Below the pieces are notes generated by a model that was given only the letters and a program-made list of their open reading frames with translations, had not been told where the DNA came from and did no database searches. Shown one piece after another: positions 23,092 to 32,439 of a stretch of DNA of 64,000 bases. The translations under genes were made by a program, and so were the position numbers. Position 1 is the first letter of the stretch, and every line of letters starts with the position of its first letter. Source of the stretch: Flavobacteriales bacterium (GTDB taxonomy: Bacteria > Bacteroidota > Bacteroidia > Flavobacteriales_F > PHOS-HE28); contig JAGFIV010000041.1 in assembly GCA_024103275.1 (NCBI GenBank), positions 62,001 through 126,000 of the forward strand, given 5' to 3'.

Positions 23092-25986
23092 TCAGTGGGC
23101 TTCGAGCCAGTTTTTCCCCACATTCATGTCAACAACCAGCGGGACGTCAAGTTTCATCGCCCCTTCCATCAAGGTTTTCACATGGGCCTTGAGAACGGCC
23201 TCCTCATCCAGGTGGCAGTCGAACACCAGCTCGTCATGTACCTGCAGCAACAACTTGCTGCGCATGTTCTTCCGCACCAGCCAGTCGTGTATGCGGATCA
23301 TGGCCAGCTTGATGATGTCGGCGGCGGTGCCTTGCATGGGCGCGTTGATGGCCACCCGCTCGGCGGCGGCCCGCACCGTGTTGTTGGCGCTGCGCACGTC
23401 GGGCAGGTAGCGGCGGCGGCCCATCAGGGTTTGCACGTAGCCGTGTTCGCGGCAAAAGGCGATGGTCTCGTCCATGTAACGCTTCACCCCGGGGAACTCG
23501 GCGAAATAGCCAGTGATGATGCCTTGCGCCTCGGTGCGCGTGATGCCCAGGTTCTGGCTCAGGCCGAAGGCACCCTGCCCGTACGCGATGCCGAAGTTGA
23601 CGGCCTTGGCGCGGCTGCGCTGCTCGCGCGTCACATCCTTGATGGGCGTGTTGAACACCTTGGCGGCGGTGGCGGCGTGGATGTCGAGCCCCTTGTGGAA
23701 GGCCTCCTGCATGTGCTGGTCGCCGCTCATGTGCGCGATGATGCGCAGCTCGATCTGCGAGTAGTCGGCGCTCAGCAGGCGGAAGTGTGCGTCGCGCGGC
23801 ACGAAGGCCTTGCGGATCTCGCGCCCCTTCTCCGTGCGAATGGGGATGTTCTGCAGGTTGGGCTCGTCGCTGCTCAGCCGCCCGGTGGAGGCCACGGCCT
23901 GCCGGTAGTTGGTGTGCACGCGGCCGTCGCGCGGGTCCACCGCCTGCGGCAGCGTGTCCACATAGGTGCCCTTCAGCTTGCGCAGGCTGCGGTAGTCCAG
24001 GATCAACGGGATGGCGGGATGTTCGTGCGCCATGGCGCTCAGCACGTCCTCGCTGGTCTGGTACTGGCCCGTGCGGGTCTTTTTCGGTTTCTCGCCGCCC
24101 AGCTTCAGCGTGTCGAACAGCACTTCGCCCAATTGCTTGGGCGAGTCGATGTTGAAATGGACCCCGCAGGCCTCGATGATCTTGTCCTGCAGTTCCACCA
24201 GGTCGCGGCCCAGTTCCTTGCTGAAGGCTTCCAAGGCCCCGGTGTCCAGCCGGATGCCTTCGCGTTCCATGTCGGCCAGCACGCGCACCAGCGGCATTTC
24301 CACCTCATGGAACAGCTTCTCCTGCCCCATCTCCTTCAGGCGCGGGGCCAGCAGCCCGTACAACTGCCAGGTGATGTCGGCATCCTCGGCGGCATATTCG
24401 GCGGCCATCTCCACGGGCACCTCGCGCATGGTCCTTTGGCTCTTGCCCTTGGCGCCGATCAGGTCGGTGATGGGCTGCGGCCTGTAGTTCAACAAGGTCT
24501 CCGCCAGGTAGTCCATGCCGTGGCGTAGGTCGGATTCCAGGAGGAAGTGGGCCAGCATGGTATCGAACAAGGGGCCCTTCACGCGCACCCCGTAATTCTC
24601 CAGCACCAGCATGTCGTACTTCAGGTTCTGCGCCACCTTGAGGATGTGCACACTTTCCAAGGCATCGCGGAAGGGCGATACCACCGCACGGGCCTCTTCC
24701 TCGTCCTCCGGAACGGGTACGTACCAGCCTTCGTGGGCTTTCCAGCTGAAGGACATGCCCACCAACCGCGCGTTCAGCGCGTCCAGTCCGTCGGTCTCGG
24801 TGTCGAAGCAGAACCTTTTCAGCCCGGCCAGGTGCCTGGCGAGATCATGGACCTCCCGGGCGGTGGCCGCGATGCGGTAATCATGGGGCGTGTTGCCCAG
24901 ATTGCCCATGGGGCTGTGGTGCCCGCCGGCCGTCCCGCCGTCCATCTCCTCGCCGGTGAACATGCTCATTTGGGCCTTTGTGGCGGCCTTTTTCCGGGCG
25001 GGTGCCGACGGAGTGGCCTCCGGTGCATCGCCGTCGCCCAGTACGCTCTTCAACAAGGTGCGGAATTCCAATTCGCCGAACACCTCGCGCACCTTTTCCT
25101 CGTCCGGCGGGTCCAAATGCAAGGCGTGGTGGTCCAACTTTACCGGCGCATCGGTCGCGATGGTCGCCAGCTTCTTGCTCATCAATCCCTGCTGTGCGTA
25201 GGCCATCACATTTTCCTTCTGCTTGCCCTTCAGCTGGTCCGCGCCCTCAATCACGCCTTCCAGGCTGCCGAACTGCCGGATCAGCTTGGTCGCGGTCTTC
25301 TCGCCGATCCCCGGTATGCCGGGAATGTTGTCCACGGAGTCGCCCATCAGGCCCAGGATGTCCTTCACCTGCTCGGGACGTTCGAGGCCCCAGCGTTCGC
25401 ACACCTCCTTGGGCCCATGGATCTCGGGCGGCGCCCCGCTGCGGCCCGGCTTGTAGATCAGGATCTTGTCGGTCACCAGCTGCCCGAAATCCTTGTCGGG
25501 CGTCACCATGTAAGTGGTGTAGCCCTCCTTCTCGGCCTTCTTGGCCATGGTGCCGATCACGTCGTCGGCCTCGTAGCCGTTGCTTTCGATCACCGGGATG
25601 TTGAAGGCCTCGATGATGCGGCGGATGTACGGCACGTTGCTGCGGATATCGTCGGGTGTCTCGTCGCGGTTGGCCTTGTAATCCGGAAAGATCGCCAGCC
25701 GTTCGGCGGGTGCGCCCACGTCGAACACCACGGCGATGTGCGTGGGCTTTTCGCGCTTGAGCAGTTCCAGCAATGCCAGGGTGAAGCCGAAGGCGGCACT
25801 GGTGTTGAGATGCTGGCTGTTGATGCGCGGATTGCGGATAAAGCTGAAATAGGCCCTGAAGATCAGCGCGTAGGCGTCCAACAGGAAAAGGCGCTTGTCG
25901 TCGTCGTGGTTGGAGAGGGCTCCGTTGTGTTCGGCCATGGCAGGGGTAGAGGCGGTGAAGGTACTCTGGGCTTTCATGTCGGACAT
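23092..25986 (-). CDS. polA: DNA polymerase I
   Basis: Pol I fills gaps and removes RNA primers. About 964 residues: an N-terminal 5'-3' exonuclease (KRLFLLDAYALIFRAYFSF, NIPVIESNGYEADDVIG, PGIPGIGEKTATKLI), and a 3'-5' exonuclease with FCFDTETDGLDA and a DADITWQL motif, so proofreading is likely active. The polymerase domain follows, with SSDEPNLQNIPIR, LSADYSQIELRIIAHMSGD, YGQGAFGLSQ and QVHDELVFDC. The start is uncertain: ATG at 25986, 25977 or 25938 all precede the first conserved motif. It reads divergently from the EamA gene at 26065. Confidence 0.96.
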   Translation of the reverse strand: MSDMKAQSTFTASTPAMAEHNGALSNHDDDKRLFLLDAYALIFRAYFSFIRNPRINSQHLNTSAAFGFTLALLELLKREKPTHIAVVFDVGAPAERLAIFPDYKANRDETPDDIRSNVPYIRRIIEAFNIPVIESNGYEADDVIGTMAKKAEKEGYTTYMVTPDKDFGQLVTDKILIYKPGRSGAPPEIHGPKEVCERWGLERPEQVKDILGLMGDSVDNIPGIPGIGEKTATKLIRQFGSLEGVIEGADQLKGKQKENVMAYAQQGLMSKKLATIATDAPVKLDHHALHLDPPDEEKVREVFGELEFRTLLKSVLGDGDAPEATPSAPARKKAATKAQMSMFTGEEMDGGTAGGHHSPMGNLGNTPHDYRIAATAREVHDLARHLAGLKRFCFDTETDGLDALNARLVGMSFSWKAHEGWYVPVPEDEEEARAVVSPFRDALESVHILKVAQNLKYDMLVLENYGVRVKGPLFDTMLAHFLLESDLRHGMDYLAETLLNYRPQPITDLIGAKGKSQRTMREVPVEMAAEYAAEDADITWQLYGLLAPRLKEMGQEKLFHEVEMPLVRVLADMEREGIRLDTGALEAFSKELGRDLVELQDKIIEACGVHFNIDSPKQLGEVLFDTLKLGGEKPKKTRTGQYQTSEDVLSAMAHEHPAIPLILDYRSLRKLKGTYVDTLPQAVDPRDGRVHTNYRQAVASTGRLSSDEPNLQNIPIRTEKGREIRKAFVPRDAHFRLLSADYSQIELRIIAHMSGDQHMQEAFHKGLDIHAATAAKVFNTPIKDVTREQRSRAKAVNFGIAYGQGAFGLSQNLGITRTEAQGIITGYFAEFPGVKRYMDETIAFCREHGYVQTLMGRRRYLPDVRSANNTVRAAAERVAINAPMQGTAADIIKLAMIRIHDWLVRKNMRSKLLLQVHDELVFDCHLDEEAVLKAHVKTLMEGAMKLDVPLVVDMNVGKNWLEAH

Positions 25987-26047
25987 GGTGGCCAAGCGGA
26001 CTGAAGGATCAGGTGGCGGCACCCGGCGGAGGCGTTGCATGGCCGCC

Positions 26048-26055
26048 TACTTTTA
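26048..26055 (+). promoter_or_regulatory. near-consensus -7 box (TActTTTA) for the EamA gene
   Basis: One mismatch to TAnnTTTG, 9 bases before the ATG at 26065. Confidence 0.4.
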
Positions 26056-26064
26056 CCCCCGCCG

Positions 26065-27015
26065 ATGGTTGGCAGGGGCGTGGTGCGCGGGGCGGTGTTC
26101 GTGGCATTGGGGGCCACCTTCTATGGCGTGCTCGGCAACGTCATCAAGCTGGCGTACCGCGATGGCTACACCACGGCGGAGGTCACCGGCGCGCAATATG
26201 CGTTGGGCCTGGTGGGGCTGTTGCTGGTCAATCGCTTCACCCGGGGAAGGCAGGGTGGTCCGGTACACCTGTCCGGGCGTGACGCGCGGCAGCTGGTGCT
26301 CGCCGGCACGGCCATCGGCATCACCAGTGTCAGCTACTACATCTCCATGCTGTACATCGACGTGTCCGTCGCCATTGTGCTCATGATGCAATCCGTGTGG
26401 TTCGGCATCGTGCTGGAAAGCGTGATCAACCGGCGGTTCCCCGGATGGCGCAAGGCGGTCGCCACGGTGGCCATCCTGGGGGGTACCCTGCTGGCCACCA
26501 ATGCCCTGGGCAGCCATCGCCCGCTGGATGCCCGGGGTGTCCTGTGGGGCCTTTTCTCCGGGGCCACGTTCACCTTCATGATGTTCACGTCCAACCGGAT
26601 CGCCGTGCATGTGCCGCCGCTCCGCAAGAGCCTGCTGATGCTGCTTGGCGGCAGCACCGTGGTGGCCGCCTTCGTGCTGATGGCCCAGATCGGGCCGCAC
26701 CACATCCCGGCCTTGCGGTCTTGGCTGCCGGGGCAGGGCCTTGGGGCCGTACGCGCGTTCAACCCGTCGATCTTCCTGTCCTACGGTCCCGTGATCGCCC
26801 TTTTTGGCACCATCATCCCGCCGATCTTCTTCAACATCGGATTCCCCAAGGTGGGGTTGGGCCTGGGCAGCATCGTTTCCTCCCTGGAGCTGCCGGTCTC
26901 GGTTTCCGTGGCCTTCCTGGTGCTGCATGAACAGGTGGTGGCGGTGCAGTGGACGGGCATCGCCCTGATCCTGGCGGCCATCGTGTTCATGAACGCGCGC
27001 GGCGCCGCCCGGTGA
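26065..27015 (+). CDS. EamA/DMT-family permease
   Basis: The 316-residue inner-membrane protein has about ten hydrophobic helices in two repeated halves, each ending with an EamA-type signature: VSVAIVLMMQSVWFGIVLE in the first half and LGSIVSSLELPVSVSVAFLVLHE in the second. Family members export or exchange small metabolites, and the substrate cannot be told from sequence. The start at 26065 (MVGRGVVRGAVFVALG) begins directly at the first helix. It is divergent from polA with about 78 bases between starts, and precedes the rimP operon. Confidence 0.9.
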   Translation: MVGRGVVRGAVFVALGATFYGVLGNVIKLAYRDGYTTAEVTGAQYALGLVGLLLVNRFTRGRQGGPVHLSGRDARQLVLAGTAIGITSVSYYISMLYIDVSVAIVLMMQSVWFGIVLESVINRRFPGWRKAVATVAILGGTLLATNALGSHRPLDARGVLWGLFSGATFTFMMFTSNRIAVHVPPLRKSLLMLLGGSTVVAAFVLMAQIGPHHIPALRSWLPGQGLGAVRAFNPSIFLSYGPVIALFGTIIPPIFFNIGFPKVGLGLGSIVSSLELPVSVSVAFLVLHEQVVAVQWTGIALILAAIVFMNARGAAR

Positions 27016-27078
27016 CCACCACCCGCTTCCTTTCCTTGCCCGGCCATCGCAAGCGCGCCAACTTGTGCTTGTGCTGCG

Positions 27079-27086
27079 TATATTTG
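27079..27086 (+). promoter_or_regulatory. TAtaTTTG -7 box of the rimP-nusA-infB operon
   Basis: Exact TAnnTTTG followed by CAGCC, as at the gcvH and ruvA promoters. It lies 79 bases before the rimP ATG, leaving room for the leader terminator at 27116-27138. Confidence 0.6.
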
Positions 27087-27115
27087 CAGCCGTTTCGGTG
27101 CGGTGATATTGCGGA

Positions 27116-27138
27116 AGAGGGGCCCACCCCTCTTTTTT
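27116..27138 (+). terminator. intrinsic terminator in the rimP-nusA-infB leader (possible attenuator)
   Basis: A 7-bp stem AGAGGGG (27116-27122) / CCCCTCT (27127-27133) with a CCCA loop ends in six T residues (27133-27138). It lies about 30 bases downstream of the TAtaTTTG box and 27 bases before the rimP ATG. It could end read-through from the EamA gene, attenuate the operon, or both. Confidence 0.72.
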
Positions 27139-27165
27139 GTTACCGCAGCGGGCGGCCCGGAAGCC

Positions 27166-27633
27166 ATGATCACATCCGCGCAATTGCAACAGGCCCTGCT
27201 CCGGCAGATCGACGGCACCACGTGTTTCGTGGTGGCGGCCGAGGTGCGCGCGGGCGGCAAGGCGGTTGTGGAGGTGGACCGTGACGAGGCCTCCATCACC
27301 TTGGCCGAGCTCACGGCCATCAACCGGGGCCTGCGGGATGAATTCGGTGAGGCCCTGGACGACGTGGAGCTCCAAGTGGGCAGCCCGGGCCTGGGCCGTC
27401 CCTTCAAGGTGGAGCGCCAATACCGGAAACACCTGGGCCGCAACGTGGAGGTGCTGCTGAAGGAAGGCGGGGCCCTGGAAGCGGTGCTGGAGGGTTTCGA
27501 CCAGGCCGGCATCACCGTGCGTGTCCTGCTGCCCGCCAAGGTGAAAGGCCGCAAACCGAAGCTCTCGGAGCAAACCACGGTGATCCCATTCACCGACATC
27601 AAGGCCGTGCAGGCCGTCATCACCATCAATTGA
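27166..27633 (+). CDS. rimP: ribosome maturation factor RimP
   Basis: RimP assists late assembly of the 30S subunit. The 155-residue protein has the N-terminal alpha/beta domain with VDRDEASITLAELTAINRGL and the signature LQVGSPGLGRPFKVERQY (usually EVSSPGLDRPL). A C-terminal SH3-like barrel follows (GRNVEVLLKEGG, LPAKVKGRKPKLS). The start MITSAQLQQALL at 27166 is preferred because upstream codons translate the leader terminator. nusA starts 9 bases after its stop, the usual rimP-nusA-infB order. Confidence 0.93.
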   Translation: MITSAQLQQALLRQIDGTTCFVVAAEVRAGGKAVVEVDRDEASITLAELTAINRGLRDEFGEALDDVELQVGSPGLGRPFKVERQYRKHLGRNVEVLLKEGGALEAVLEGFDQAGITVRVLLPAKVKGRKPKLSEQTTVIPFTDIKAVQAVITIN

Positions 27634-27642
27634 ACCAGTGCA

Positions 27643-28881
27643 ATGAGCACAGTGAACCTCATCGAATCCTTCTCGGAATTCAAGGATCTGAAGAACATCG
27701 ACCGGGTGACCATGATGGGCATCCTGGAAGATGTGTTCCGCGGCGTGGTCAAGCGCAAATACGGGGAAGAGGCCAACTTCGACATCATCATCAACCCGGA
27801 CAAGGGCGACCTGGAGATCTGGCTGAACCGCGAGATCGTGCCCGACGGGGAGGTGGAGGACGAGGGCCTGCAGATCGCGCTTTCCGAAGCACTGAAGATC
27901 GAGCCCGACTTCGAGGTGGGCGAGGAAGTGAGCCAGGAAGTGAAGATCGCCGACTTCGGGCGGCGCAACATCCTTGCGCTCAAGCAAAACCTGCAGGGCC
28001 GCATCATGGAGCTGGAGAAGGACCACATCTACGTGAAGTACAAGGAGCGCGTGGGCGAGATCATCACCGGCGAGGTGTACCAGGTGTGGAAGCGCGAGAC
28101 CCTGGTGCTGGACGACGAGGGCAACGAGCTGATCATGCCCAAGGACCAGCAGATCAAGACCGACTTCTTCAAGAAGGGCGATACCGTGCGTGCCGTGGTG
28201 TGGAAGGTGGAGATGCGCAACAACAGCCCGGTGGTGCTGCTGTCGCGCGCGGCGCCCGAGTTCCTTGAGAAATTGTTCGAGCAGGAAGTGCCTGAGGTGG
28301 CGGACGGGCTGATCACCATCAAGCGCATCGTGCGCGAGCCCGGTGAGCGGGCCAAGGTGGCGGTGGAGAGCTACGACGACCGCATCGACCCGGTGGGCGC
28401 CTGCGTGGGCATGAAGGGGAGCCGCATCCACGGCATCGTGCGCGAACTGCGCAACGAAAACATCGACGTGATCAACTGGACCTCCAACGAACAGCTCCTG
28501 ATCCAGCGCGCGCTCAGCCCTGCCAAGGTGGGCGAGATCAAGCTCGACCCCGTGAACAAGCGCGCCGAGGTGTACATGAAGCCCGACCAGGTGGCCCTGG
28601 CCATCGGCAAGGGCGGCCACAACATCAAGCTGGCGGGCCGCCTTTCAGGCTACGACATCGACGTGTACCGTGACAGCGATGAGGTGACCGATGACGTGGA
28701 CCTGGACGAGTTCAAGGATGAGATCGAGCCGTGGATCATCGAGGCCCTGAAGGGGGTGGGGTGCGACACGGCGCGCTCGGTCCTGGAAGTGGCCCCGGAT
28801 GAACTGGCCCGGCGGACCGATCTGGAGGACGAAACGGTGGCGGAGGTGCTCCGCATACTGAAACTGGAACTTTCCCGATGA
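27643..28881 (+). CDS. nusA: transcription termination/antitermination factor NusA
   Basis: NusA binds RNA polymerase and modulates pausing, intrinsic termination and antitermination. The 412-residue protein has the N-terminal RNAP-binding domain ([20 protein letters not shown]), an S1 domain (about 130-200, [18 protein letters not shown]), and tandem KH domains ([43 protein letters not shown]). A short helix-hairpin C-terminal region with [21 protein letters not shown] resembles one acidic repeat. It lies between rimP and infB; the leader terminator upstream could be a feedback target for NusA itself. Confidence 0.96.
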   Translation: MSTVNLIESFSEFKDLKNIDRVTMMGILEDVFRGVVKRKYGEEANFDIIINPDKGDLEIWLNREIVPDGEVEDEGLQIALSEALKIEPDFEVGEEVSQEVKIADFGRRNILALKQNLQGRIMELEKDHIYVKYKERVGEIITGEVYQVWKRETLVLDDEGNELIMPKDQQIKTDFFKKGDTVRAVVWKVEMRNNSPVVLLSRAAPEFLEKLFEQEVPEVADGLITIKRIVREPGERAKVAVESYDDRIDPVGACVGMKGSRIHGIVRELRNENIDVINWTSNEQLLIQRALSPAKVGEIKLDPVNKRAEVYMKPDQVALAIGKGGHNIKLAGRLSGYDIDVYRDSDEVTDDVDLDEFKDEIEPWIIEALKGVGCDTARSVLEVAPDELARRTDLEDETVAEVLRILKLELSR

Positions 28882-28920
28882 ACGGGCGAAGGCGGCGCAA
28901 GGCCAAATGATAGATACTGA

Positions 28921-31632
28921 ATGAGCGAAACGGCAGAAAAGGCGGTACGATTGAGCAAGGTCACGCGGGTGTTCAACCTGGGCGTGCACACCGTGGTGGA
29001 GTTCCTGGCCGCCAAGGGCCATGTGGTGGAAGCCTCCCCGAACGCAAAGATCACCGGTGAGCAATACGCGTTGCTGGAAAAGGAGTTCGGCCAGGACAAG
29101 GCTGAAAAGGCAGCCAGCAAGCAGGTGATCCAGGAACGGCAGGAGCGCGAGGTGGTGGCCTTGGCCAGCGCGCCGGAGACGGCCGAGGCTCCGGTTGCCG
29201 ATGCCGCGCCCACCGCTGCCGTGCCCCCGGCCGAAGCCCCTGCGCCCGCCGTGGAGGCCGATGCCGGGAAGAAGCAGGAAAAGCCCGCCAAGGAGCAAGA
29301 GGCCGCCCCGGCGGCCCCGGCGGCCCCTGAGACCGAAGTGGTCAAGGCCAAGACCCGGAAGATCGCCGGGCTGAAGACGGTGGGCAAGATCGAGCTGGAA
29401 CCCAAGAAGAAACCCAAGGTGCCCATGAATGAGGAGCCGGCAGCCCCGCCGGTAGCGCCCCCTCCGGCCCCTGAAGAAAAGCCCGCCGCCCAGCCCCCTG
29501 CCAAACCGGAGGAGCCCGAGACCATCCGGGTGCATGTAGAGAAGTTGGCCGGCCCGAAGACGGTGGGTCGCATCGAACTGCCCGTGGAACGCGAGCGCAA
29601 GCCGTCCGACAAGGACAAGGAACGCGGGCGCCGCAAGCGCATCGTGCGCACCGGGCCCGTGAATGTGGGCCGGGTGGTGCAGCAGGAACAGCGCAAGGCG
29701 GCGGCCACCAAGCAGACCGAGCTGGACGAGAATGCCGTGAAACGCAAGGTGAGCGAGACCTTGGCCCGCCTGACCGGCACCAGCCAGAAGAGCAGGGCGG
29801 CCAAGCGCCGTGGCGACAAGCGCCAGGAGCGTTTCCAGCGCCGGGAAGAAGAGGACAAGGCACGGCAGTTGGCCGGGCAAACGCTGAAGGTGACCGAGTT
29901 CGTCACCGCCAGCGAACTCGCTTCCATGATGGACGTGCCTGTTACCGACATCATCAAGGCCTGCTTCTCCCTGGGCATGATGGTGAGCATCAACCAGCGC
30001 CTGGACGCGGAAACACTCTCGGTGATCGCCGACGAATACGGGTTCAAGGTGGAGTTCGTGGGTGCCGAGGTACAGGATGACACCATCGGCGAGCCGGATG
30101 ATCCGGCACGGGTGAAGCCGCGTGCACCCATCGTCACCGTGATGGGCCACGTGGACCACGGCAAGACCTCACTGCTGGACCACATCCGCAAGGCCAACGT
30201 GATCGCGGGCGAGGCCGGCGGCATCACCCAGCACATCGGGGCCTACCGCGTGACCCTTGAGAACGGCAAGCAGATCACCTTCCTGGACACGCCGGGCCAC
30301 GAGGCCTTCACCGCCATGCGGGCACGCGGCGCGCAGGTCACCGACATCGCCATCATCGTCATCGCGGCGGATGACAGCGTGATGCCCCAGACGCGCGAGG
30401 CCATCAACCACGCACAGGCGGCAGGGGTGCCCATGGTGTTCGCTTTCAACAAGATCGACAAGCCCCAGGCCAACCCGGACAAGATCCGCGAGCAACTCTC
30501 GCAGATGAACATCCTGGTGGAGGAGTGGGGCGGCAAGTACCAGACCCAGGAGATCAGCGCCAAGAAAGGGACGGGTGTGGAACAGCTGTTGGAGAAGGTG
30601 CTGCTGGAGGCCGACCTGCTGGACCTGAAGGCCGACCCCGGCAAGCGCAGCAGCGGCGTGGTGATCGAGAGCACCCTGGAAATGGGCCGCGGCTACGTGA
30701 CCACCATCCTGGTGGAAGGCGGCACGTTGCACAAAGGTGATGTGATCCTGGTGGGCCAGCACAGTGGACGGGTACGCAACATGTTCAACGAACGCGGGCA
30801 GAGCGTGGATGAGGCCGGGCCTTCCGTGCCGGTATCCATCCTGGGGTTGGATGGTGCGCCCAATGCAGGCGACCGGTTCCAGGTGATGGAGGACGAACGC
30901 GAGGCCAGGCAGATCGCCACCCGCAGGCAGCAGCTCCAGCGCGAGCAGGGCATCCGCACCCGCAAGCACATCACCCTGGACGAGATCGGGCGGCGGTTGG
31001 CCATCGGCGATTTCAAGGAGCTCAACATCATCGTCAAGGGCGACGTGGACGGCTCCGTGGAGGCCCTGACCGACTCGCTGCTGAAGCTCAGCACGGAGAA
31101 CATCAAGGTGGACGTGATCCACAAGGCGGTGGGCCCCATTGCCGAGAGCGACGTGCTGCTGGCTTCCGCCTCCAACGCCATCATCATCGGCTTCCAGGTG
31201 AGGCCCACGGTGGGTGCGCGCAAACTGGCGGAACAGGAAGAGATCGAGATCCGGTTGTACTCCATCATTTACGATGCCATCGAGGAGCTCAAGCAGGCCA
31301 TGGAAGGCATGCTCGCGCCGAAGGAGGAAGAGAAGGTCATCGGCACCGCCGAGGTGCGCGAGACCTTCCGCATCAGCAAGGTGGGCACCGTGGCCGGCTG
31401 CTATGTGCTCGATGGCAAGATCACCCGCAACAGCAAGGTGCGCCTGATCCGCGAGAGCATCGTGGTTTACACCGGCGACCTGGCCGACCTCAAGCGCTTC
31501 AAGGACGACGTGAAGGAGGTGACGCACGGCTACGAGTGCGGCCTGAGCATCAAGAACTTCAACGACATCAAGGTGGGCGACCACATCGAAGCCTTCGAGG
31601 TGGTGGAGGTGAAACGGACCTTGGGCGATTGA
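28921..31632 (+). CDS. infB: translation initiation factor IF-2
   Basis: IF-2 is the GTPase that places initiator tRNA on the ribosome. The 903-residue protein has an IF2-N helical domain at the start ([20 protein letters not shown]), a long Ala/Pro/Glu/Lys-rich linker (about 75-290), and a second IF2-N domain ([18 protein letters not shown]). The G domain has GHVDHGKTS (about 409), DTPGHEAFT (about 457) and NKID (about 510), followed by domains II, III and C2. Length and linker are typical for Bacteroidota. It begins 39 bases after nusA. Confidence 0.97.
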   Translation: MSETAEKAVRLSKVTRVFNLGVHTVVEFLAAKGHVVEASPNAKITGEQYALLEKEFGQDKAEKAASKQVIQERQEREVVALASAPETAEAPVADAAPTAAVPPAEAPAPAVEADAGKKQEKPAKEQEAAPAAPAAPETEVVKAKTRKIAGLKTVGKIELEPKKKPKVPMNEEPAAPPVAPPPAPEEKPAAQPPAKPEEPETIRVHVEKLAGPKTVGRIELPVERERKPSDKDKERGRRKRIVRTGPVNVGRVVQQEQRKAAATKQTELDENAVKRKVSETLARLTGTSQKSRAAKRRGDKRQERFQRREEEDKARQLAGQTLKVTEFVTASELASMMDVPVTDIIKACFSLGMMVSINQRLDAETLSVIADEYGFKVEFVGAEVQDDTIGEPDDPARVKPRAPIVTVMGHVDHGKTSLLDHIRKANVIAGEAGGITQHIGAYRVTLENGKQITFLDTPGHEAFTAMRARGAQVTDIAIIVIAADDSVMPQTREAINHAQAAGVPMVFAFNKIDKPQANPDKIREQLSQMNILVEEWGGKYQTQEISAKKGTGVEQLLEKVLLEADLLDLKADPGKRSSGVVIESTLEMGRGYVTTILVEGGTLHKGDVILVGQHSGRVRNMFNERGQSVDEAGPSVPVSILGLDGAPNAGDRFQVMEDEREARQIATRRQQLQREQGIRTRKHITLDEIGRRLAIGDFKELNIIVKGDVDGSVEALTDSLLKLSTENIKVDVIHKAVGPIAESDVLLASASNAIIIGFQVRPTVGARKLAEQEEIEIRLYSIIYDAIEELKQAMEGMLAPKEEEKVIGTAEVRETFRISKVGTVAGCYVLDGKITRNSKVRLIRESIVVYTGDLADLKRFKDDVKEVTHGYECGLSIKNFNDIKVGDHIEAFEVVEVKRTLGD

Positions 31633-31638
31633 TCGGCA

Positions 31639-31657
31639 GCGGCCATCACTGGGCCGC
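31639..31657. terminator. weak hairpin between convergent infB and SPOR genes
   Basis: GCGGCC (31639-31644) pairs with GGCCGC (31652-31657) across a 7-base loop in the 29-base gap between the two stop codons. There is no T-tract, so termination is only a possibility. Confidence 0.3.
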
Positions 31658-31661
31658 GCAC

Positions 31662-32126
31662 CTATTTCGGTGCCGTCGGCAAGCGCGGCGGCTCGATCTC
31701 ATCGGGTACGATATACAAGCCCGGATATTCGGCTTGCAGCTGTTCCCGCAGGAACTCGGCCCCCACCCGGTCGCGCAGGTCGCCTACGCGTACCCTGAAG
31801 TTCGGTGCCAAGTAGCTGAGGTAGGCGGACAGGTCCGGGTGCTGCAGCAGGAAATTGCGCCGCACGGTCTCCGCCGTTGCGCGGTCGCCCAGAAAGATTT
31901 GCACCCTGTAGCCCATCAACGGCTGTTTCTTGGCGGCATATTCACCCATCAATGCCTTGATGCGCGCGCTCTCGAAGACTTGCACCTGGCCCGGGCGGAC
32001 ACTGTCCTGGAGCAGGCTGTCCTGTGCGGCCCGCACTTTGGTGGCCGGCTCGAACAGGTGGGGGGCCGCCTGCGCGCGTGCCGACAAGGCCGCAGGGAAG
32101 GCGAGCAGCAGGAAAAAGGTCCGCAT
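31662..32126 (-). CDS. exported SPOR-domain protein
   Basis: The 154-residue protein has a signal peptide (MRTFFLLLAFPAALSARAQA), a short helical stretch, and a C-terminal SPOR domain with GYRVQIFLGDRATAETVRRNFL and FRVRVGDLRDRVGAEFLREQL. SPOR domains bind denuded glycan strands of peptidoglycan, often at septa. The start at 32126 follows an exact -7 box by 8 bases; the longer upstream reading frame adds only Pro/Arg-rich residues. It is convergent with infB and divergent from the act operon. Confidence 0.88.
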   Translation of the reverse strand: MRTFFLLLAFPAALSARAQAAPHLFEPATKVRAAQDSLLQDSVRPGQVQVFESARIKALMGEYAAKKQPLMGYRVQIFLGDRATAETVRRNFLLQHPDLSAYLSYLAPNFRVRVGDLRDRVGAEFLREQLQAEYPGLYIVPDEIEPPRLPTAPK

Positions 32127-32134
32127 GGGAGGGG

Positions 32135-32142
32135 CAAATGTA
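32135..32142 (-). promoter_or_regulatory. TAcaTTTG -7 box for the SPOR gene
   Basis: Exact TAnnTTTG on the minus strand, 8 bases before the ATG at 32126. Confidence 0.58.
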
Positions 32143-32314
32143 CCGGACCGGACCGGCCGGGCAAGAAGCGTGCTGCAAAGCCGGTGCCGGGCATCGAGCC
32201 GCGGTGATGTCGGCCGGAAAGGTCCGGGTGAATGGGGCCAACATGCGCGGACCATGACAGACTTATGACGCTCCTGGCCGTGATGGGCGCGGGTTTCGCC
32301 CCTGACCGTCAGGC

Positions 32315-32331
32315 TTTAGAATGATTCTAAA
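32315..32331. promoter_or_regulatory. 17-bp inverted repeat TTTAGAAT-G-ATTCTAAA, candidate Fur/PerR-family operator
   Basis: A perfect 8-1-8 inverted repeat in an otherwise GC-rich gap. The inner TTAGAATnATTCTAA has the 7-1-7 geometry of Fur-family boxes and differs from the Bacillus PerR box (TTATAATnATTATAA) by one symmetrical base pair per half. It lies 57 bases upstream of the act -7 box. Confidence 0.55.
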
Positions 32332-32388
32332 TAGGGCCGCTTGGCACCGGGTCGGGGGCCGGGCCTTACGCGCGTATCGCTTCGCGGC

Positions 32389-32396
32389 TACTTTTG
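32389..32396 (+). promoter_or_regulatory. TActTTTG -7 box of the act-cox operon
   Basis: Exact TAnnTTTG, 43 bases before the actA ATG at 32440. The only -33-like sequence nearby is TTACG, so activation by a regulator may be needed. Confidence 0.58.
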
Positions 32397-32439
32397 CCCG
32401 GCGCGGATGGGTTGCCCGCCGCCCACTAAATCGTTTGGA

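Larger units (their letters stand above)
32127..32439. other. 313-base divergent regulatory region between the SPOR gene and the act-cox operon
   Basis: The region holds two promoters reading outwards (minus box at 32135-32142, plus box at 32389-32396) and a 17-bp inverted repeat (32315-32331). No credible gene is inside. It leaves a 43-base leader before actA. Confidence 0.75.

Noticed and set aside
26053-28620. Antisense open frame spanning EamA, rimP and nusA
   Set aside because: It opposes three genes with clear motifs and has no start context or domain of its own.
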